Shown: positions 43,763 to 52,612 of the stretch, one piece after another
Position numbering within the stretch: position 1 is the stretch's first letter
How the letters are laid out: each line of letters begins with the position of its first letter
NCBI RefSeq assembly: GCF_900100075.1
Contig: NZ_FNEG01000002.1
Span: 248,001 to 312,000, forward strand
Source of the DNA: Chryseobacterium jejuense
GTDB taxonomy: Bacteria; Bacteroidota; Bacteroidia; Flavobacteriales; Weeksellaceae
Length of the DNA stretch: 64,000 nt
Direction of reading: 5' to 3'
Program-made: the position numbers and the translations under genes
Notes under the pieces: model-generated
Databases searched by the model: none
Told to the model about the DNA's origin: nothing
The model's input: the letters and a program-made list of their open reading frames with translations, nothing else

Positions 43763-43793
43763 AAAAAGCACGAATCCTGAGACTCGTGCTTTC
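43763..43793 (-). terminator. Rho-independent terminator of rho
   Basis: AAAGCACGA pairs with TCGTGCTTT across a 10-nt loop that itself can pair partly. It lies 19 bp beyond the rho stop. Confidence 0.7.
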
Positions 43794-43811
43794 TATTTAA
43801 CAATATTAAAT

Positions 43812-45641
43812 TTATTTATTCATAGACATCAGGAATTCTTCATTGTTAAGAGTTCCTTTGATGTTTTTATTTACAAATTCCATTGCTTCTACAGGGTTCA
43901 TTTCAGAAAGATATTTTCTAAAAATCCACATTCTCTGAGAAGTTACTTCATCCAGAAGAAGATCATCTCTACGAGTACTTGAAGAAATTAAGTCGATTGC
44001 AGGATAGATTCTTCTGTTTGCAATTTTTCTGTCTAACTGAAGTTCCATGTTACCTGTACCTTTAAATTCTTCAAAGATCACTTCATCCATTTTAGAACCT
44101 GTATCAATAAGTGCAGTTGCAATAATAGTTAAAGAACCACCTCCTTCAATCTTTCTTGCTGCTCCGAAAAATCTTTTCGGCTTGTGAAGTGCATTAGCAT
44201 CTACCCCACCAGAAAGAACCTTACCTGAAGCAGGAGTTACGGTATTATATGCTCTTGCTAATCTAGTGATTGAATCTAGTAAAATAACTACATCATGCCC
44301 ACATTCAACCATTCTCTGTGCTTTTGCCAGAACAAGGTTAGCTACTTTCACATGCTTTTCTGCAGCTTCGTCAAATGTAGAAGCAATTACCTCTGCATTT
44401 ACGCTTCTTTCCATATCGGTAACCTCTTCCGGACGCTCATCAATAAGAAGAACCATCATGTATACTTCCGGATGGTTAGCTGCAATAGAATTAGCAATAT
44501 CTTTAAGCAACATTGTCTTACCAGTTTTAGGCTGTGCAACAATCATTGCTCTTTGTCCTTTTCCAATAGGTGCAAATAAATCAACAATTCTAGTAGAAAT
44601 TGTAGAATCACTTCCCGCCAGATTAAATTTCTCTTCAGGGAAAAGCGGAGTAAGATATTCAAAAGCTACACGGTCCTTGATAAATGCAAGGTCACGTCCG
44701 TTTACTTCTGTAGGCTTTAATAATGAAAAATATTTCTCACCTTCTTTTGGAAGCCTTACAATACCTTTTACGGTATCTCCGGTTTTTAATCCATAATTTC
44801 TAATCTGTGCTGTAGATACATACACATCATCAGGAGAAGAAATATAACTAAAATCTGACGAACGTAAAAATCCGTAGTTATCAGGTAAAATTTCCAAAAC
44901 ACCTTCAATGCTTACCATTCCGTCGAAATTAAATTCCTTCTTATGGTCTTGCTGTTCCTCTACTCTTTCAGAATGTCTGTTTTGATTCTGATTTTGGTTA
45001 GGATTTTGATTCTGATGTTGGTTTTGATTTTTATGTTGGTTTCCACTGTTCTGTGGATGGTTGTGTCCCTTTTGAGGTCTGTTAGCCTGTGGTTGTTGTT
45101 GAGGGTTGTGAGGCTTTTCTTCTGCCTGTGCAGGCTCTTGAGGTTCTGTGTTTTTAGGAGCTTCAGGTTTTTCCTGAGAAGTTTCTATATTTCCTGTATT
45201 GGGAGAAACTCTTTTTCTTTTTTTCTTAGCTGGGTTAGCGGCAGATGCTTCTTCATTTGTTGTTGCTACTACTGCTTCAGCTTTAGGTTCTTCTGCTTTT
45301 ACTTCTTCAGCAACCGGCATTGTTTCTTCTACTTTTTCCTCTACTTTTGGTTCTTCCGGAACTTTAGCAGTTGCCTTAGGCTTTGCCGGGGCTTTCTTTG
45401 GAGCAGCTTTTTTTACAGGAGCCTTTGCCGTTTTTTCTGCTGGGGCTTCTTCAGTATTGGAGCTGGTTTCCGTGGCGTTGAAATAATCTTTTGCTACTTT
45501 AGGATTGGAAGCCTGAAAGTCAAGAATTGCAAAGATTTTGTCATTATCATTGCTATTTCTTGCAACTTTAACGCCCAAATCCTTTAAGATTTTAGTCAGT
45601 TCCGTTACGGATTTTGACCTTAACGTTTCTATGTTAAACAT
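43812..45641 (-). CDS. rho: Transcription termination factor Rho with a disordered Q/N-rich insert
   Basis: 609 residues, against about 420 in E. coli. An N-terminal SAP-like helical segment (1-55) is followed by a long low-complexity insert (about 56-235): first Ala/Lys/Glu/Pro-rich, then a tract (178-223) in which 27 of 46 residues are Gln or Asn. The RNA-binding cold-shock domain starts near 236, Walker A is PKTGKT (about 371-376), and the C-terminal ATPase core is normal. Rho hexamers bind untranslated mRNA and dissociate elongating RNA polymerase. A comparable disordered region in Bacteroides Rho drives condensate formation; that this one does so is inference. It shares a divergent promoter region with the DUF4293 gene. 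Confidence 0.95.
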   Translation of the reverse strand: MFNIETLRSKSVTELTKILKDLGVKVARNSNDNDKIFAILDFQASNPKVAKDYFNATETSSNTEEAPAEKTAKAPVKKAAPKKAPAKPKATAKVPEEPKVEEKVEETMPVAEEVKAEEPKAEAVVATTNEEASAANPAKKKRKRVSPNTGNIETSQEKPEAPKNTEPQEPAQAEEKPHNPQQQPQANRPQKGHNHPQNSGNQHKNQNQHQNQNPNQNQNQNRHSERVEEQQDHKKEFNFDGMVSIEGVLEILPDNYGFLRSSDFSYISSPDDVYVSTAQIRNYGLKTGDTVKGIVRLPKEGEKYFSLLKPTEVNGRDLAFIKDRVAFEYLTPLFPEEKFNLAGSDSTISTRIVDLFAPIGKGQRAMIVAQPKTGKTMLLKDIANSIAANHPEVYMMVLLIDERPEEVTDMERSVNAEVIASTFDEAAEKHVKVANLVLAKAQRMVECGHDVVILLDSITRLARAYNTVTPASGKVLSGGVDANALHKPKRFFGAARKIEGGGSLTIIATALIDTGSKMDEVIFEEFKGTGNMELQLDRKIANRRIYPAIDLISSSTRRDDLLLDEVTSQRMWIFRKYLSEMNPVEAMEFVNKNIKGTLNNEEFLMSMNK

Positions 45642-45720
45642 ATTTAATGTAAAAATGTAATTAATTGTGAGTAAGAAAAGTAAGTCCGGTGACTTTTGTT
45701 TTCAAGTACATTGTATAATG

Positions 45721-45767
45721 CAAATCTACACTTATTTTTGAATTGTGCAAAATTTATGTTATTTTTG
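45721..45767. promoter_or_regulatory. Overlapping divergent promoters of rho and the DUF4293 gene
   Basis: Leftward: TTG (45750-45748), 19 bp, TAGATTTG (45728-45721). Rightward: TTG (45738-45740), 19 bp, TATTTTTG (45760-45767). Both are consensus Bacteroidota promoters and each -33 element lies between the other's -33 and -7. The rho leader would be about 70 nt. Confidence 0.65.
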
Positions 45768-45785
45768 CCAAGAATTTAATATTCA

Positions 45786-46175
45786 ATGCTACAGAGAATA
45801 CAAACTATATGGACTTTATTAGCAGTTTTAGCTGCTGTTTTCCTTTTTATAACAGGACAGGATGTTGTGATTTCCGACAGTATTCCTGTACTTAATATAG
45901 GATGCATTATCCTTGTTATTATTGGATCATTAAGCGTCTTCAGTTTTAAAAACAGAAAAAGACAAATTTTGCTGAATACCATCAGCATCATTATAAACGC
46001 TTTGTTGATTGGTGTATTGGCGTACTGGCTGCTAAACTTATCCGGAGGAATTCAGTTTCCTGAGAAGGGTATTGAGCCGATTTTCCCATTAATCGCGGTG
46101 ATATGTCTGCTTATAGCAAATGTATACATCCGTAAAGATGAGAGGCTCGTGAAATCTGTAGACAGACTTCGATAA
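45786..46175 (+). CDS. DUF4293 membrane protein
   Basis: 129 residues with four predicted membrane helices (about 7-24, 36-54, 61-82 and 96-112) and a basic C-terminal tail ending in DERLVKSVDRLR, the conserved ending I recall for DUF4293. Function unknown. In this window, as I believe in other Flavobacteria, it sits back-to-back with rho, and the promoters overlap. A terminator follows 25 bp after the stop. Confidence 0.75.
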   Translation: MLQRIQTIWTLLAVLAAVFLFITGQDVVISDSIPVLNIGCIILVIIGSLSVFSFKNRKRQILLNTISIIINALLIGVLAYWLLNLSGGIQFPEKGIEPIFPLIAVICLLIANVYIRKDERLVKSVDRLR

Positions 46176-46197
46176 CCTTACAACGATTTTTTGAGTG

Positions 46198-46230
46198 AGA
46201 ACAGTTCCTTTTAGGAGCTGTTTTTTTATT
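46198..46230 (+). terminator. Rho-independent terminator
   Basis: AACAGTTCCT pairs with AGGAGCTGTT (one G-T pair) and is followed by seven Ts. Confidence 0.75.
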
Positions 46231-46351
46231 TGTATCTATCTGTATTCCGCTATTCCACACGGTAATCTACTCAGATCAATTAATTTATGTAACTTCCCTG
46301 CAACATTTTAATATAAAAGACGACAGATCCTATAACTTTTAATTAAAGACT

Positions 46352-47275
46352 ATGAAAAAGCTAACATATCTTACTTTATCACTATTCTCCATATCTGTTT
46401 TTGCACAGGAAATTTCAAAAGAAAGAGTAAAAACTGTTATTTCCACTTTAGCATCTGATGAAATGAAGGGCCGGGAAATCGGAACTCTTGAAAATGAAAA
46501 TGCTGCTAATTATATTGCCACTCTTTTCAAAGAAAATAATCTTAAATACTGTACAGGAAATTCGTACCTTATTCCTTTTGATTATAATGGTAAAACAGCT
46601 TACAATGTTTGTGGTATAAAAAAAGGTAAATCTGATAAAACGCTTGGCTTTTCAGGACATTTTGATCATATCGGAACCAATAAAAAAAGTGGTGACAATA
46701 TTTATAATGGGGCTGATGATGATGCCAGTGGAATTACTACATTGGTAGGCATTGCAGATTATTTCAAAGATAAGGAACCTGAGTTTTCTATGGCCTTCAT
46801 GGCTTTCAATGGAGAAGAAAAAGGAATGCTTGGGTCAAAGGCTATTTCTGAGGATAAAAACCTTGATAAAATATATAAAAATATGACGGCCCTTTTCAAT
46901 TTTGAAATGGTCGCTACAGAGTCCCAATGGGGGAAAAATGCATTATACATGACTGGAGACGGCTTTTCAGATCTTGACGAGCTCTTCAATACACAGGCTG
47001 TAAACGGTTTAAAAATCAATGCAGATCCTTATGCAAAGCAACAACTCTTCTATCGTTCAGATAATGTCAGCTTTGTAAAAAAGAAGATCATCGCTCATTC
47101 ATTTTCAACGGTTGACATGACTAAAGCAACTCACTATCACCATGTAAATGATGATATCAACATTGTAGACGTAGATAATATGACCCAAATCATCAATAAT
47201 TTTGGAAAGACACTGGAGAAACTAAATCCTAAGAACTTTGCTCCTCAATATAACGATCAGGTAAAATTCAATTAA
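46352..47275 (+). CDS. Secreted M28-family zinc aminopeptidase
   Basis: 307 residues with signal peptide MKKLTYLTLSLFSISVFAQ. The M28 zinc ligands and catalytic residues are visible in order: His-Asp in SGHFDHIG, Asp in NGADDDASG, Glu-Glu in FNGEEKGMLGS, Asp in NFEMVAT region, and a late His in THYHHVNDD. M28 enzymes remove N-terminal residues from peptides. No T9SS domain is present, so the likely place is the periplasm. The gene is monocistronic. Confidence 0.85.
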   Translation: MKKLTYLTLSLFSISVFAQEISKERVKTVISTLASDEMKGREIGTLENENAANYIATLFKENNLKYCTGNSYLIPFDYNGKTAYNVCGIKKGKSDKTLGFSGHFDHIGTNKKSGDNIYNGADDDASGITTLVGIADYFKDKEPEFSMAFMAFNGEEKGMLGSKAISEDKNLDKIYKNMTALFNFEMVATESQWGKNALYMTGDGFSDLDELFNTQAVNGLKINADPYAKQQLFYRSDNVSFVKKKIIAHSFSTVDMTKATHYHHVNDDINIVDVDNMTQIINNFGKTLEKLNPKNFAPQYNDQVKFN

Positions 47276-47290
47276 TATAACCATTATACA

Positions 47291-47318
47291 ACAACCGCCT
47301 TTTGGGCGGTTTTATTTT
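47291..47318 (+). terminator. Rho-independent terminator
   Basis: AACCGCC pairs with GGCGGTT across TTTTG and is followed by a T-rich tract. Confidence 0.8.
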
Positions 47319-47477
47319 GGCTTTATCTGAAAACCCAATGTTTTTATCATGCAGGTTTTGTAGTCTTTATCACTTCTTTTTCACTTTATTTCAGTATGTT
47401 GTAACAAAAACCATCATTTTGAAACTTATCAATTAAAGTAAAACAGGATTAAGAACGTCTTATCTTCTAATTTTACG

Positions 47478-47485
47478 TAATTTTG
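47478..47485 (+). promoter_or_regulatory. -7 element of the ABC exporter gene
   Basis: TAATTTTG, 20 bp before the ATG at 47506. Confidence 0.4.
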
Positions 47486-47505
47486 CTATCCAAATTTTTC
47501 ATTGA

Positions 47506-49344
47506 ATGAATGAGTATAAAAAAATTCTGAGGTTCGCGAGGCCCCATCAAAAATATATTTTCGGAAGTTTATTTTTCAATATTCTGTATTCCCTGTTTCA
47601 GATTGCATCCCTGGGAACTATTTTACCGGTTTTAGGAATGCTTTTTGGCACTATAGGATCAGAAAAGCAAGAGAAAGAACCTGTTTATTCTGGTGAGATC
47701 GTAGATTTCTTCTCTTATGCAAAAGAATATTCAACTTATTATATACAATCTTTAGTTGCTGAGCATGGTTCTCTGAAAGTTCTTGCGTGGTTGTGTATCA
47801 TTACAGCCTTTATGTTTCTTTTAAGAAATATTTTCAGATATTTAGGAGCATTACTTTTGATCAATTACCGTGTAGGCGTTACCAAAGATCTACGTGGTGC
47901 AATGTATAGAAAAGTACTATCATTACCTGTTTCATTTTTTACAGAAAGCAGAAAAGGAGATATGATGTCCCGTATGTCTAATGATGTGGGAGAAGTTGAA
48001 GGAAGCATTCTGGGGAGCTTAGTTGAGCTAATCAACGCTCCTTTTATGTTGATCAGTACTTTGATCTCTTTATTTATTGTAAGCCCGGAAATGACTCTTT
48101 TCTCATTACTGGTGCTGCCTGTAATGGGAACAATGATCGCCCTGATTGGGAAAAGTCTTAAAAAAGACTCTCATGAAGCACAACATGAATTGGGAACTAT
48201 CTTCTCTATTGTAGATGAAACCCTGAAATCTTCAAAAGTTATTAAGATATTTAATGCTGAGAAGATCATGGATAACCGTTTTATGCAATCTATGGGCAGA
48301 TGGATTTCAAGCTCAATGAGTTTGGGAAGAAAGAAAGAATTAGCATCGCCAATGAGTGAATTTCTAGGTTCTATTACCTTCTTGATTATTGCATGGTATG
48401 GAGGAAAACAGATTATTGTTGACCAAAGTTTATCTCCGGCAGGCTTTCTGGTCTTCTTAGGAATGTTCTTCCAAATCTTACCTCCGGCAAAAACCTTATC
48501 AACATCCATTTCCAACGTACAGAAAGGAGAAGCTTCCTTAAAAAGAGTATTGGAAATTCTTGATGCAGATGTGAAAATTGAAGAGATTGCAGAGCCGGTT
48601 TCTATTTCAACCCTTAACAGAAATATTGAATTCAAAAATATTGGATTCTACTATGATAAAGCCAATCTGATCCTTAAAAACTTTGATTTAACAATTCCGA
48701 AAGGGAAAACCGTTGCATTGGTAGGGCAAAGTGGAAGTGGAAAAACAACCATTGCCAACCTTTTAGCAAGATTCTATGATGTTTCTGAAGGACAAATTCT
48801 TATTGATGGTGTAGATATCAAACATTTGAAATTACAGGAATACCGCCAGCTTCTGGGAATGGTAACTCAGGAATCTGTATTGTTTAACGACTCTGTGTAC
48901 AATAATATCCTGATGGGTAAACCTGATGCTACCAGAGAAGAAGTGATTGCAGCAGCAAAAATCGCTAATGCAGATGCATTCATTACGGGGCTTTCTGAAG
49001 GGTATGATACCAATATCGGAGATGATGGAAATAAACTTTCCGGAGGTCAGAAACAAAGAGTTTCTATTGCAAGAGCTGTATTGAAAAACCCACCGATTAT
49101 GATTCTGGATGAAGCCACTTCAGCGTTAGATACAGAGTCTGAAAGATTTGTACAGGATGCCTTGGAAAAAATGATGGAAAACAGAACTTCCCTTGTGATT
49201 GCCCATAGACTTTCAACGATCCAAAAAGCAGACTGGATTGTAGTAATGGAAAAAGGAACCATTGTAGAACAAGGAACCCATCATGACCTTATTGCTAAAA
49301 AAGGTATGTACAACAAACTGGTTGAACTTCAAAACTTTGACTAA
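47506..49344 (+). CDS. ABC exporter, MsbA-like (lipid A flippase type)
   Basis: 612 residues, a half-transporter with an N-terminal six-helix membrane domain (about 1-340) and a C-terminal ATPase. Walker A is GQSGSGKTT (about 407-415), the signature is KLSGGQKQRV (about 510-519) and Walker B is IMILDEATSALD. Proteins of this length and arrangement in Flavobacteria are usually annotated as MsbA-like and flip lipid A-core across the inner membrane, but multidrug or peptide exporters have the same layout. The DUF1801 gene follows after 21 bp. Confidence 0.85.
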   Translation: MNEYKKILRFARPHQKYIFGSLFFNILYSLFQIASLGTILPVLGMLFGTIGSEKQEKEPVYSGEIVDFFSYAKEYSTYYIQSLVAEHGSLKVLAWLCIITAFMFLLRNIFRYLGALLLINYRVGVTKDLRGAMYRKVLSLPVSFFTESRKGDMMSRMSNDVGEVEGSILGSLVELINAPFMLISTLISLFIVSPEMTLFSLLVLPVMGTMIALIGKSLKKDSHEAQHELGTIFSIVDETLKSSKVIKIFNAEKIMDNRFMQSMGRWISSSMSLGRKKELASPMSEFLGSITFLIIAWYGGKQIIVDQSLSPAGFLVFLGMFFQILPPAKTLSTSISNVQKGEASLKRVLEILDADVKIEEIAEPVSISTLNRNIEFKNIGFYYDKANLILKNFDLTIPKGKTVALVGQSGSGKTTIANLLARFYDVSEGQILIDGVDIKHLKLQEYRQLLGMVTQESVLFNDSVYNNILMGKPDATREEVIAAAKIANADAFITGLSEGYDTNIGDDGNKLSGGQKQRVSIARAVLKNPPIMILDEATSALDTESERFVQDALEKMMENRTSLVIAHRLSTIQKADWIVVMEKGTIVEQGTHHDLIAKKGMYNKLVELQNFD

Positions 49345-49365
49345 TATTTTTACATCAATATAAAA

Positions 49366-49713
49366 ATGAACCCAATACAAGAGTATTTCTACAGAATCGA
49401 AGAGCCTGAAAGAAGTACTCTTCTTTTTTTACGGGAAACCATTCTGGCTTCAGATCCTGAAAATATTACAGAAACCTTCAGCTTTGGACTTCCCTTCATC
49501 AAATACAAAAAGAAAATGCTGTGCTATTTTTATTATAGCAAAAAATATAAAAAACATTACCTGAGTTTTTATCATGGTGATAAGCTGGATTATCCGGAAC
49601 TTACACAGGATGGAAGGAAGAAGTTTAAGATTCTTTTAATTGATGTGGAAGAGGATTTACCCGTAGAATTCATATTAAAACTTCTGGAAGAAATTAAAGT
49701 TTATATCAAATAA
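49366..49713 (+). CDS. DUF1801-family protein
   Basis: 115 residues. The N-terminal IQEYFYRIEEPERSTLLFLR and the TETFSFGLPFIKYKKKMLCYF segment match DUF1801, a small cytosolic family of unknown function with a YdhG-like fold. No catalytic residues can be named. It is 21 bp downstream of the ABC exporter and ends at a convergent terminator, so it probably shares the exporter's transcript. Confidence 0.75.
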   Translation: MNPIQEYFYRIEEPERSTLLFLRETILASDPENITETFSFGLPFIKYKKKMLCYFYYSKKYKKHYLSFYHGDKLDYPELTQDGRKKFKILLIDVEEDLPVEFILKLLEEIKVYIK

Positions 49714-49715
49714 AA

Positions 49716-49743
49716 ACTCCGGCACAAATCATTGTACCGGAGT
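49716..49743. terminator. Bidirectional terminator
   Basis: ACTCCGG pairs with CCGGAGT, with an inner ACAA/TTGT extension and one mismatch. It lies between the convergent DUF1801 and surface-protein genes. Confidence 0.75.
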
Positions 49744-49762
49744 CTTCTTTAAAAACTTTTCA

Positions 49763-51565
49763 TCATTGTGTGTTAATTCCGTTGAATTCTGCTCGTTTAA
49801 TCGCCCAAGCGAATGCATTTGCAGTAAATATCGAATTATAAATCAGTGTTCCGGCAGTACCATAAGTAGTTTTAGCTACTGGTTTTTTATTTGCATCCAG
49901 GATAAACGGACAAATTGTATTTGAGTTCAAATCTCCTGTATTTCCGCTTTGAGAATTAAATCCTCCTTCCCCAACCCAAACAAGGTTGAAGCTTTTATGT
50001 TTGAAAGCCGTAACAGCACCGGGAACCGTTCCTGTATTATTATTTGCATTGGTAGCATTTGAATACGTATTAATCTCACCAGATGGCAATCCTGTAAAAT
50101 AAACAACATCTGTAGCATCATCTCCCCAAAGCTTACCTCGAATATCTCCAAAAGGGCCATTTGTAATTTCATCGGCTGTGATTGGCAATGTGTATGTTCT
50201 ACCATCACCTGAGCCTCCTGTAGTTGATTGGGTAAGGCTAGGATCATTAAAAATCGTTCTGAAGAAATTCTGATTTCCAGCGTTATCTTCACAGAATGAA
50301 AGAATAACACCACCTTTCTGTAAATATTGTAAAAAAATTGCAGATTCAGCAGCGCTCATTCCATAGCTGTATCCTATCACCACTATATCCACAGGAGCTG
50401 ATCCTAATAGCCAGGTATTTAATTGGGTTGTATTCGGAGAGTTTCCACCATCAATAATCTGAGACCATCCTTCATATTTTACAGTACTCGCAGGAAGTGT
50501 ACCATAATTGGTATTGGTAGTAATTAAAGTATTTGAAGGCCTCCCTGTATTACTTAAGTTATATCCGTATGTTGTTCCTAAGCCTATGGCAAGCAACTTC
50601 TTTGCTGGTATTACTACAATTACATTCACAGAGCAGGTTGTTGATACACCGCCCTGGCTATCAGATGTAATGGTAATTGTTTTCACGGAGGTGGAAGATG
50701 GAGTTCCTGTGCCACCTAGTGTAATATTTTGATTTCCAGTAGATGTAAATGTTCCTGAACCTTTGAAGGAAATACCATCTACTGTATTGGTAGTAATCGT
50801 ATAGCTGCCCAATGCTGAAACGTTTACAGGCAAAGTAATCGTATTGGAAGCTGTAAGAGCTGTTCCTACTTTATAAACCCCATTCACAGTTGCACTTCCA
50901 CAGCTCATTGTATAAGATCCTGCAGGGCTAAGAACTGTGATAGAAACAGGAGGTGTACAGGTTACGTCTGTACCATTGGCACTAAGGGCCACATTATCAG
51001 TCTGAATATTCTGAGGATTCCCCTGTCCTGGTATTTGTACGGTTTGTATTCCTGTATTCAAAAATACTCCGGTTCCATAAAAATTATATCCGTTTGAGGT
51101 TGTTCCTGAAATCGTGTAGTTCCCTAATTTCGTGACATTTACTTTCACACTTAGGTAATTAGAATTGGTAAGATCCCTACCTTTTACATAACTGCCCATA
51201 GCCTGGGTTGCAGAACAGTCTATCGTAAAGACTCCTTTTCCTAACTGTCCGCATACACTTTTCCACTCGTCATCAACAAAACTCCAGTAGTTGAAACAGT
51301 CTTCTGTAGTATTGTAAATCGTTAAACCATCATCAGTGGGTTTATTAATTGTAATTGCATTCCTTTGCGATTCAGTAAGTCGGGGAATAAGTATTCCTTT
51401 GTTATTATTTCCTGAAACAACATCCAGAACAGAATTCAAATTGGGCGAAGCAGTATTAATTCCCACAGCCCCATTATTGGTTTGGGAATACAATTTTCCA
51501 AAGGCAGAAATCAAGATAATAAGCAAGACCTTCGCCAAAGGCATTTTCAATTTTGTGTCCATCAT
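49763..51565 (-). CDS. Secreted surface protein with N-terminal VGINT module and repeat domains
   Basis: 600 residues. The signal peptide begins near MDTKLKMPLAKVLLIILISAF (the first two codons are both ATG), followed by NNGAVGINTASPNLNSVLDV, the same opening module as the array at 1-1816, and GILIPRLTESQRNAI, common in flavobacterial surface proteins. About 120-310 holds two beta-sandwich repeats with a conserved Cys. The C-terminal half (about 320-600: LAIGLGTTYGYN, VDIVVIGYSYGMS, GGVILSFCEDN) resembles an alpha/beta Rossmann-like fold of the kind found in glutamine-amidotransferase-like (ThuA or DUF4350) domains. No T9SS domain. Its promoter carries copy A of the 32-bp operator. Confidence 0.8.
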   Translation of the reverse strand: MMDTKLKMPLAKVLLIILISAFGKLYSQTNNGAVGINTASPNLNSVLDVVSGNNNKGILIPRLTESQRNAITINKPTDDGLTIYNTTEDCFNYWSFVDDEWKSVCGQLGKGVFTIDCSATQAMGSYVKGRDLTNSNYLSVKVNVTKLGNYTISGTTSNGYNFYGTGVFLNTGIQTVQIPGQGNPQNIQTDNVALSANGTDVTCTPPVSITVLSPAGSYTMSCGSATVNGVYKVGTALTASNTITLPVNVSALGSYTITTNTVDGISFKGSGTFTSTGNQNITLGGTGTPSSTSVKTITITSDSQGGVSTTCSVNVIVVIPAKKLLAIGLGTTYGYNLSNTGRPSNTLITTNTNYGTLPASTVKYEGWSQIIDGGNSPNTTQLNTWLLGSAPVDIVVIGYSYGMSAAESAIFLQYLQKGGVILSFCEDNAGNQNFFRTIFNDPSLTQSTTGGSGDGRTYTLPITADEITNGPFGDIRGKLWGDDATDVVYFTGLPSGEINTYSNATNANNNTGTVPGAVTAFKHKSFNLVWVGEGGFNSQSGNTGDLNSNTICPFILDANKKPVAKTTYGTAGTLIYNSIFTANAFAWAIKRAEFNGINTQ

Positions 51566-51620
51566 TTATTAAGTTATAATTGTTTTAATGATTAAATTTT
51601 TCTCAGTCATTTAACCAACA

Positions 51621-51653
51621 CAAAATTATCATCCACAGCCAATTACAAATCAA
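51621..51653 (-). promoter_or_regulatory. Promoter of the 49763-51565 surface protein
   Basis: The -7 element TAATTTTG is at 51628-51621 on the minus strand. TTG occurs at 51648-51646 (17-bp spacer) and again at 51653-51651 (22-bp spacer). Operator A begins 32 bp upstream of the -7 element. Confidence 0.55.
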
Positions 51654-51660
51654 TTTACCC

Positions 51661-51692
51661 TACGCAATACTACTCACGCGTAGTAAAACTCA
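51661..51692 (-). promoter_or_regulatory. 32-bp operator-like repeat, copy A
   Basis: On the plus strand this reads as units of about 10 bp: TACGCAATAC, TACTCACGCG and TAGTAAAACTCA. It includes the inverted repeat TACTAC-N6-GTAGTA (51668-51685). 26 of 32 bases match copy B, 24 of 32 copy C. Relative to the predicted transcription start it lies at about -45 to -76, a position typical of activator sites. Confidence 0.6.
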
Positions 51693-51776
51693 TTATAACC
51701 CTATATAAAGCTTCTGAATTTCTCCTCACAACATCTGATTTCTAAGCATTACTCCGGATATGAAATGAACTTCATT

Positions 51777-52097
51777 TCATATTTTAAAAATTGACTTCCA
51801 CTTGGTAATCGTATTTCGGCTTATCTTAAAATCATTGCTTATCTGCAGATTGCTAAGTCCGTTTTTTTTCTGATATCTTAGAATTTGCAAAATAGATTCT
51901 TCATCATAAGAACGAAGTCTCTGGCTATTGAAACCTATCATGTACTCGGGTTCTCCAAAAACAAGTTGGTTAAATTTCAGAATATCTAAAGCAGAACTCA
52001 AAGTATCCAGCTTATTCCTTATAGCAACATCAGTCCATTTTTCAGGAAATTTTTCCTGAAGTATATCGGAATAGATTTGTTTGTAATCCGGGATCAT
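51777..52097 (-). CDS. Transposase-like HTH protein (second of a pair)
   Basis: 106 residues. The C-terminal half (ESILQILRYQKKNGLSNLQI ... SRNTITKWKSIFK) is a helix-turn-helix of the transposase IS3/Rv0023-like kind; the N-terminal part is MIPDYKQIYSDILQEKFPEK. There is no DDE or HUH catalytic domain, so it cannot move DNA on its own. I recall many copies of this pair in Chryseobacterium genomes, which suggests a domesticated DNA-binding protein. Its ATG overlaps the preceding gene by only the spacing of one base, so the two are cotranslated. Confidence 0.7.
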   Translation of the reverse strand: MIPDYKQIYSDILQEKFPEKWTDVAIRNKLDTLSSALDILKFNQLVFGEPEYMIGFNSQRLRSYDEESILQILRYQKKNGLSNLQISNDFKISRNTITKWKSIFKI

Positions 52098-52098
52098 A

Positions 52099-52512
52099 TT
52101 ATATTTTTTTCAACCATTTATGGAGCGTTGTCTTAGGAATCTTATATCTGGCAATAACTTCATTGGCAGACATTGCACCAGTTTCTATCTTCTCAAGGAT
52201 GAAGTTTTTCACTTCCTGTGTATAAATACTTTTTCTAAAAACGATGGTCCCTTTTTTCTGTTTAATGGTATTACCAGTTCTGGAATAAGGGGCATAAAGT
52301 ATCAGATGTCCCGTATAAAGTCTGAAAAAATCGAATTTCAAAAGCTTACACCACTTCAATAGGATATCAGTATCAATACTTTTCGCATGAAACATACTTT
52401 CAACCTCTCGATCTGTTTTCCCCAAAAAATTTGTAATTCTTTCCATTGAAATCTGCTGCTCTGTCACTTTAGATTGTATCAGGCTGCCAATATGGATATT
52501 CTTAATATTCAT
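52099..52512 (-). CDS. Transposase-like HTH protein (first of a pair)
   Basis: 137 residues. The N-terminal part (MNIKNIHIGSLIQSKVTEQQ ... FLGKTDREVESMFHAKSIDT) is XRE-like; the C-terminal part (EVKNFILEKIETGAMSANEV ... YKIPKTTLHKWLKKI) is a transposase-type HTH. The middle segment FFRLYTGHLILYAPYSRTGN appears strongly conserved in what I recall of the family. No catalytic residues. The partner gene starts one base after the stop. Its upstream region carries copy C of the 32-bp operator. Confidence 0.7.
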   Translation of the reverse strand: MNIKNIHIGSLIQSKVTEQQISMERITNFLGKTDREVESMFHAKSIDTDILLKWCKLLKFDFFRLYTGHLILYAPYSRTGNTIKQKKGTIVFRKSIYTQEVKNFILEKIETGAMSANEVIARYKIPKTTLHKWLKKI

Positions 52513-52568
52513 CGTGTTATTTTGAAGTAAAAATATTGACAGTCAAAAGAATAAATGGCATCTCCACC

Positions 52569-52600
52569 TACTCAAAACTACGTATGAGTATTAAAACTTA
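52569..52600 (-). promoter_or_regulatory. 32-bp operator-like repeat, copy C
   Basis: Plus-strand units TACTCAAAAC, TACGTATGAG and TATTAAAACTTA. 24 of 32 bases match copy A and 23 of 32 copy B. It starts 57 bp upstream of the ATG at 52512. No consensus -7 element is found at the 32-bp distance used by the other two; the equivalent bases are degenerate. Confidence 0.5.
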
Positions 52601-52612
52601 AAGTCAGCACAT

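Noticed and set aside
44943..45587. 214-codon plus-strand frame opposite rho
   Set aside because: It is the complement of the low-complexity insert of rho; the Phe/Cys/Arg-rich product is an artefact of the repetitive DNA.
47338..47436. 32-codon plus-strand frame between the M28 peptidase and ABC exporter genes
   Set aside because: No promoter precedes it, and the Phe-rich composition is expected by chance in AT-rich DNA.
51777..52512. Complete insertion sequence
   Set aside because: No catalytic DDE or HUH domain and no terminal inverted repeats or target duplication are visible around the HTH pair.
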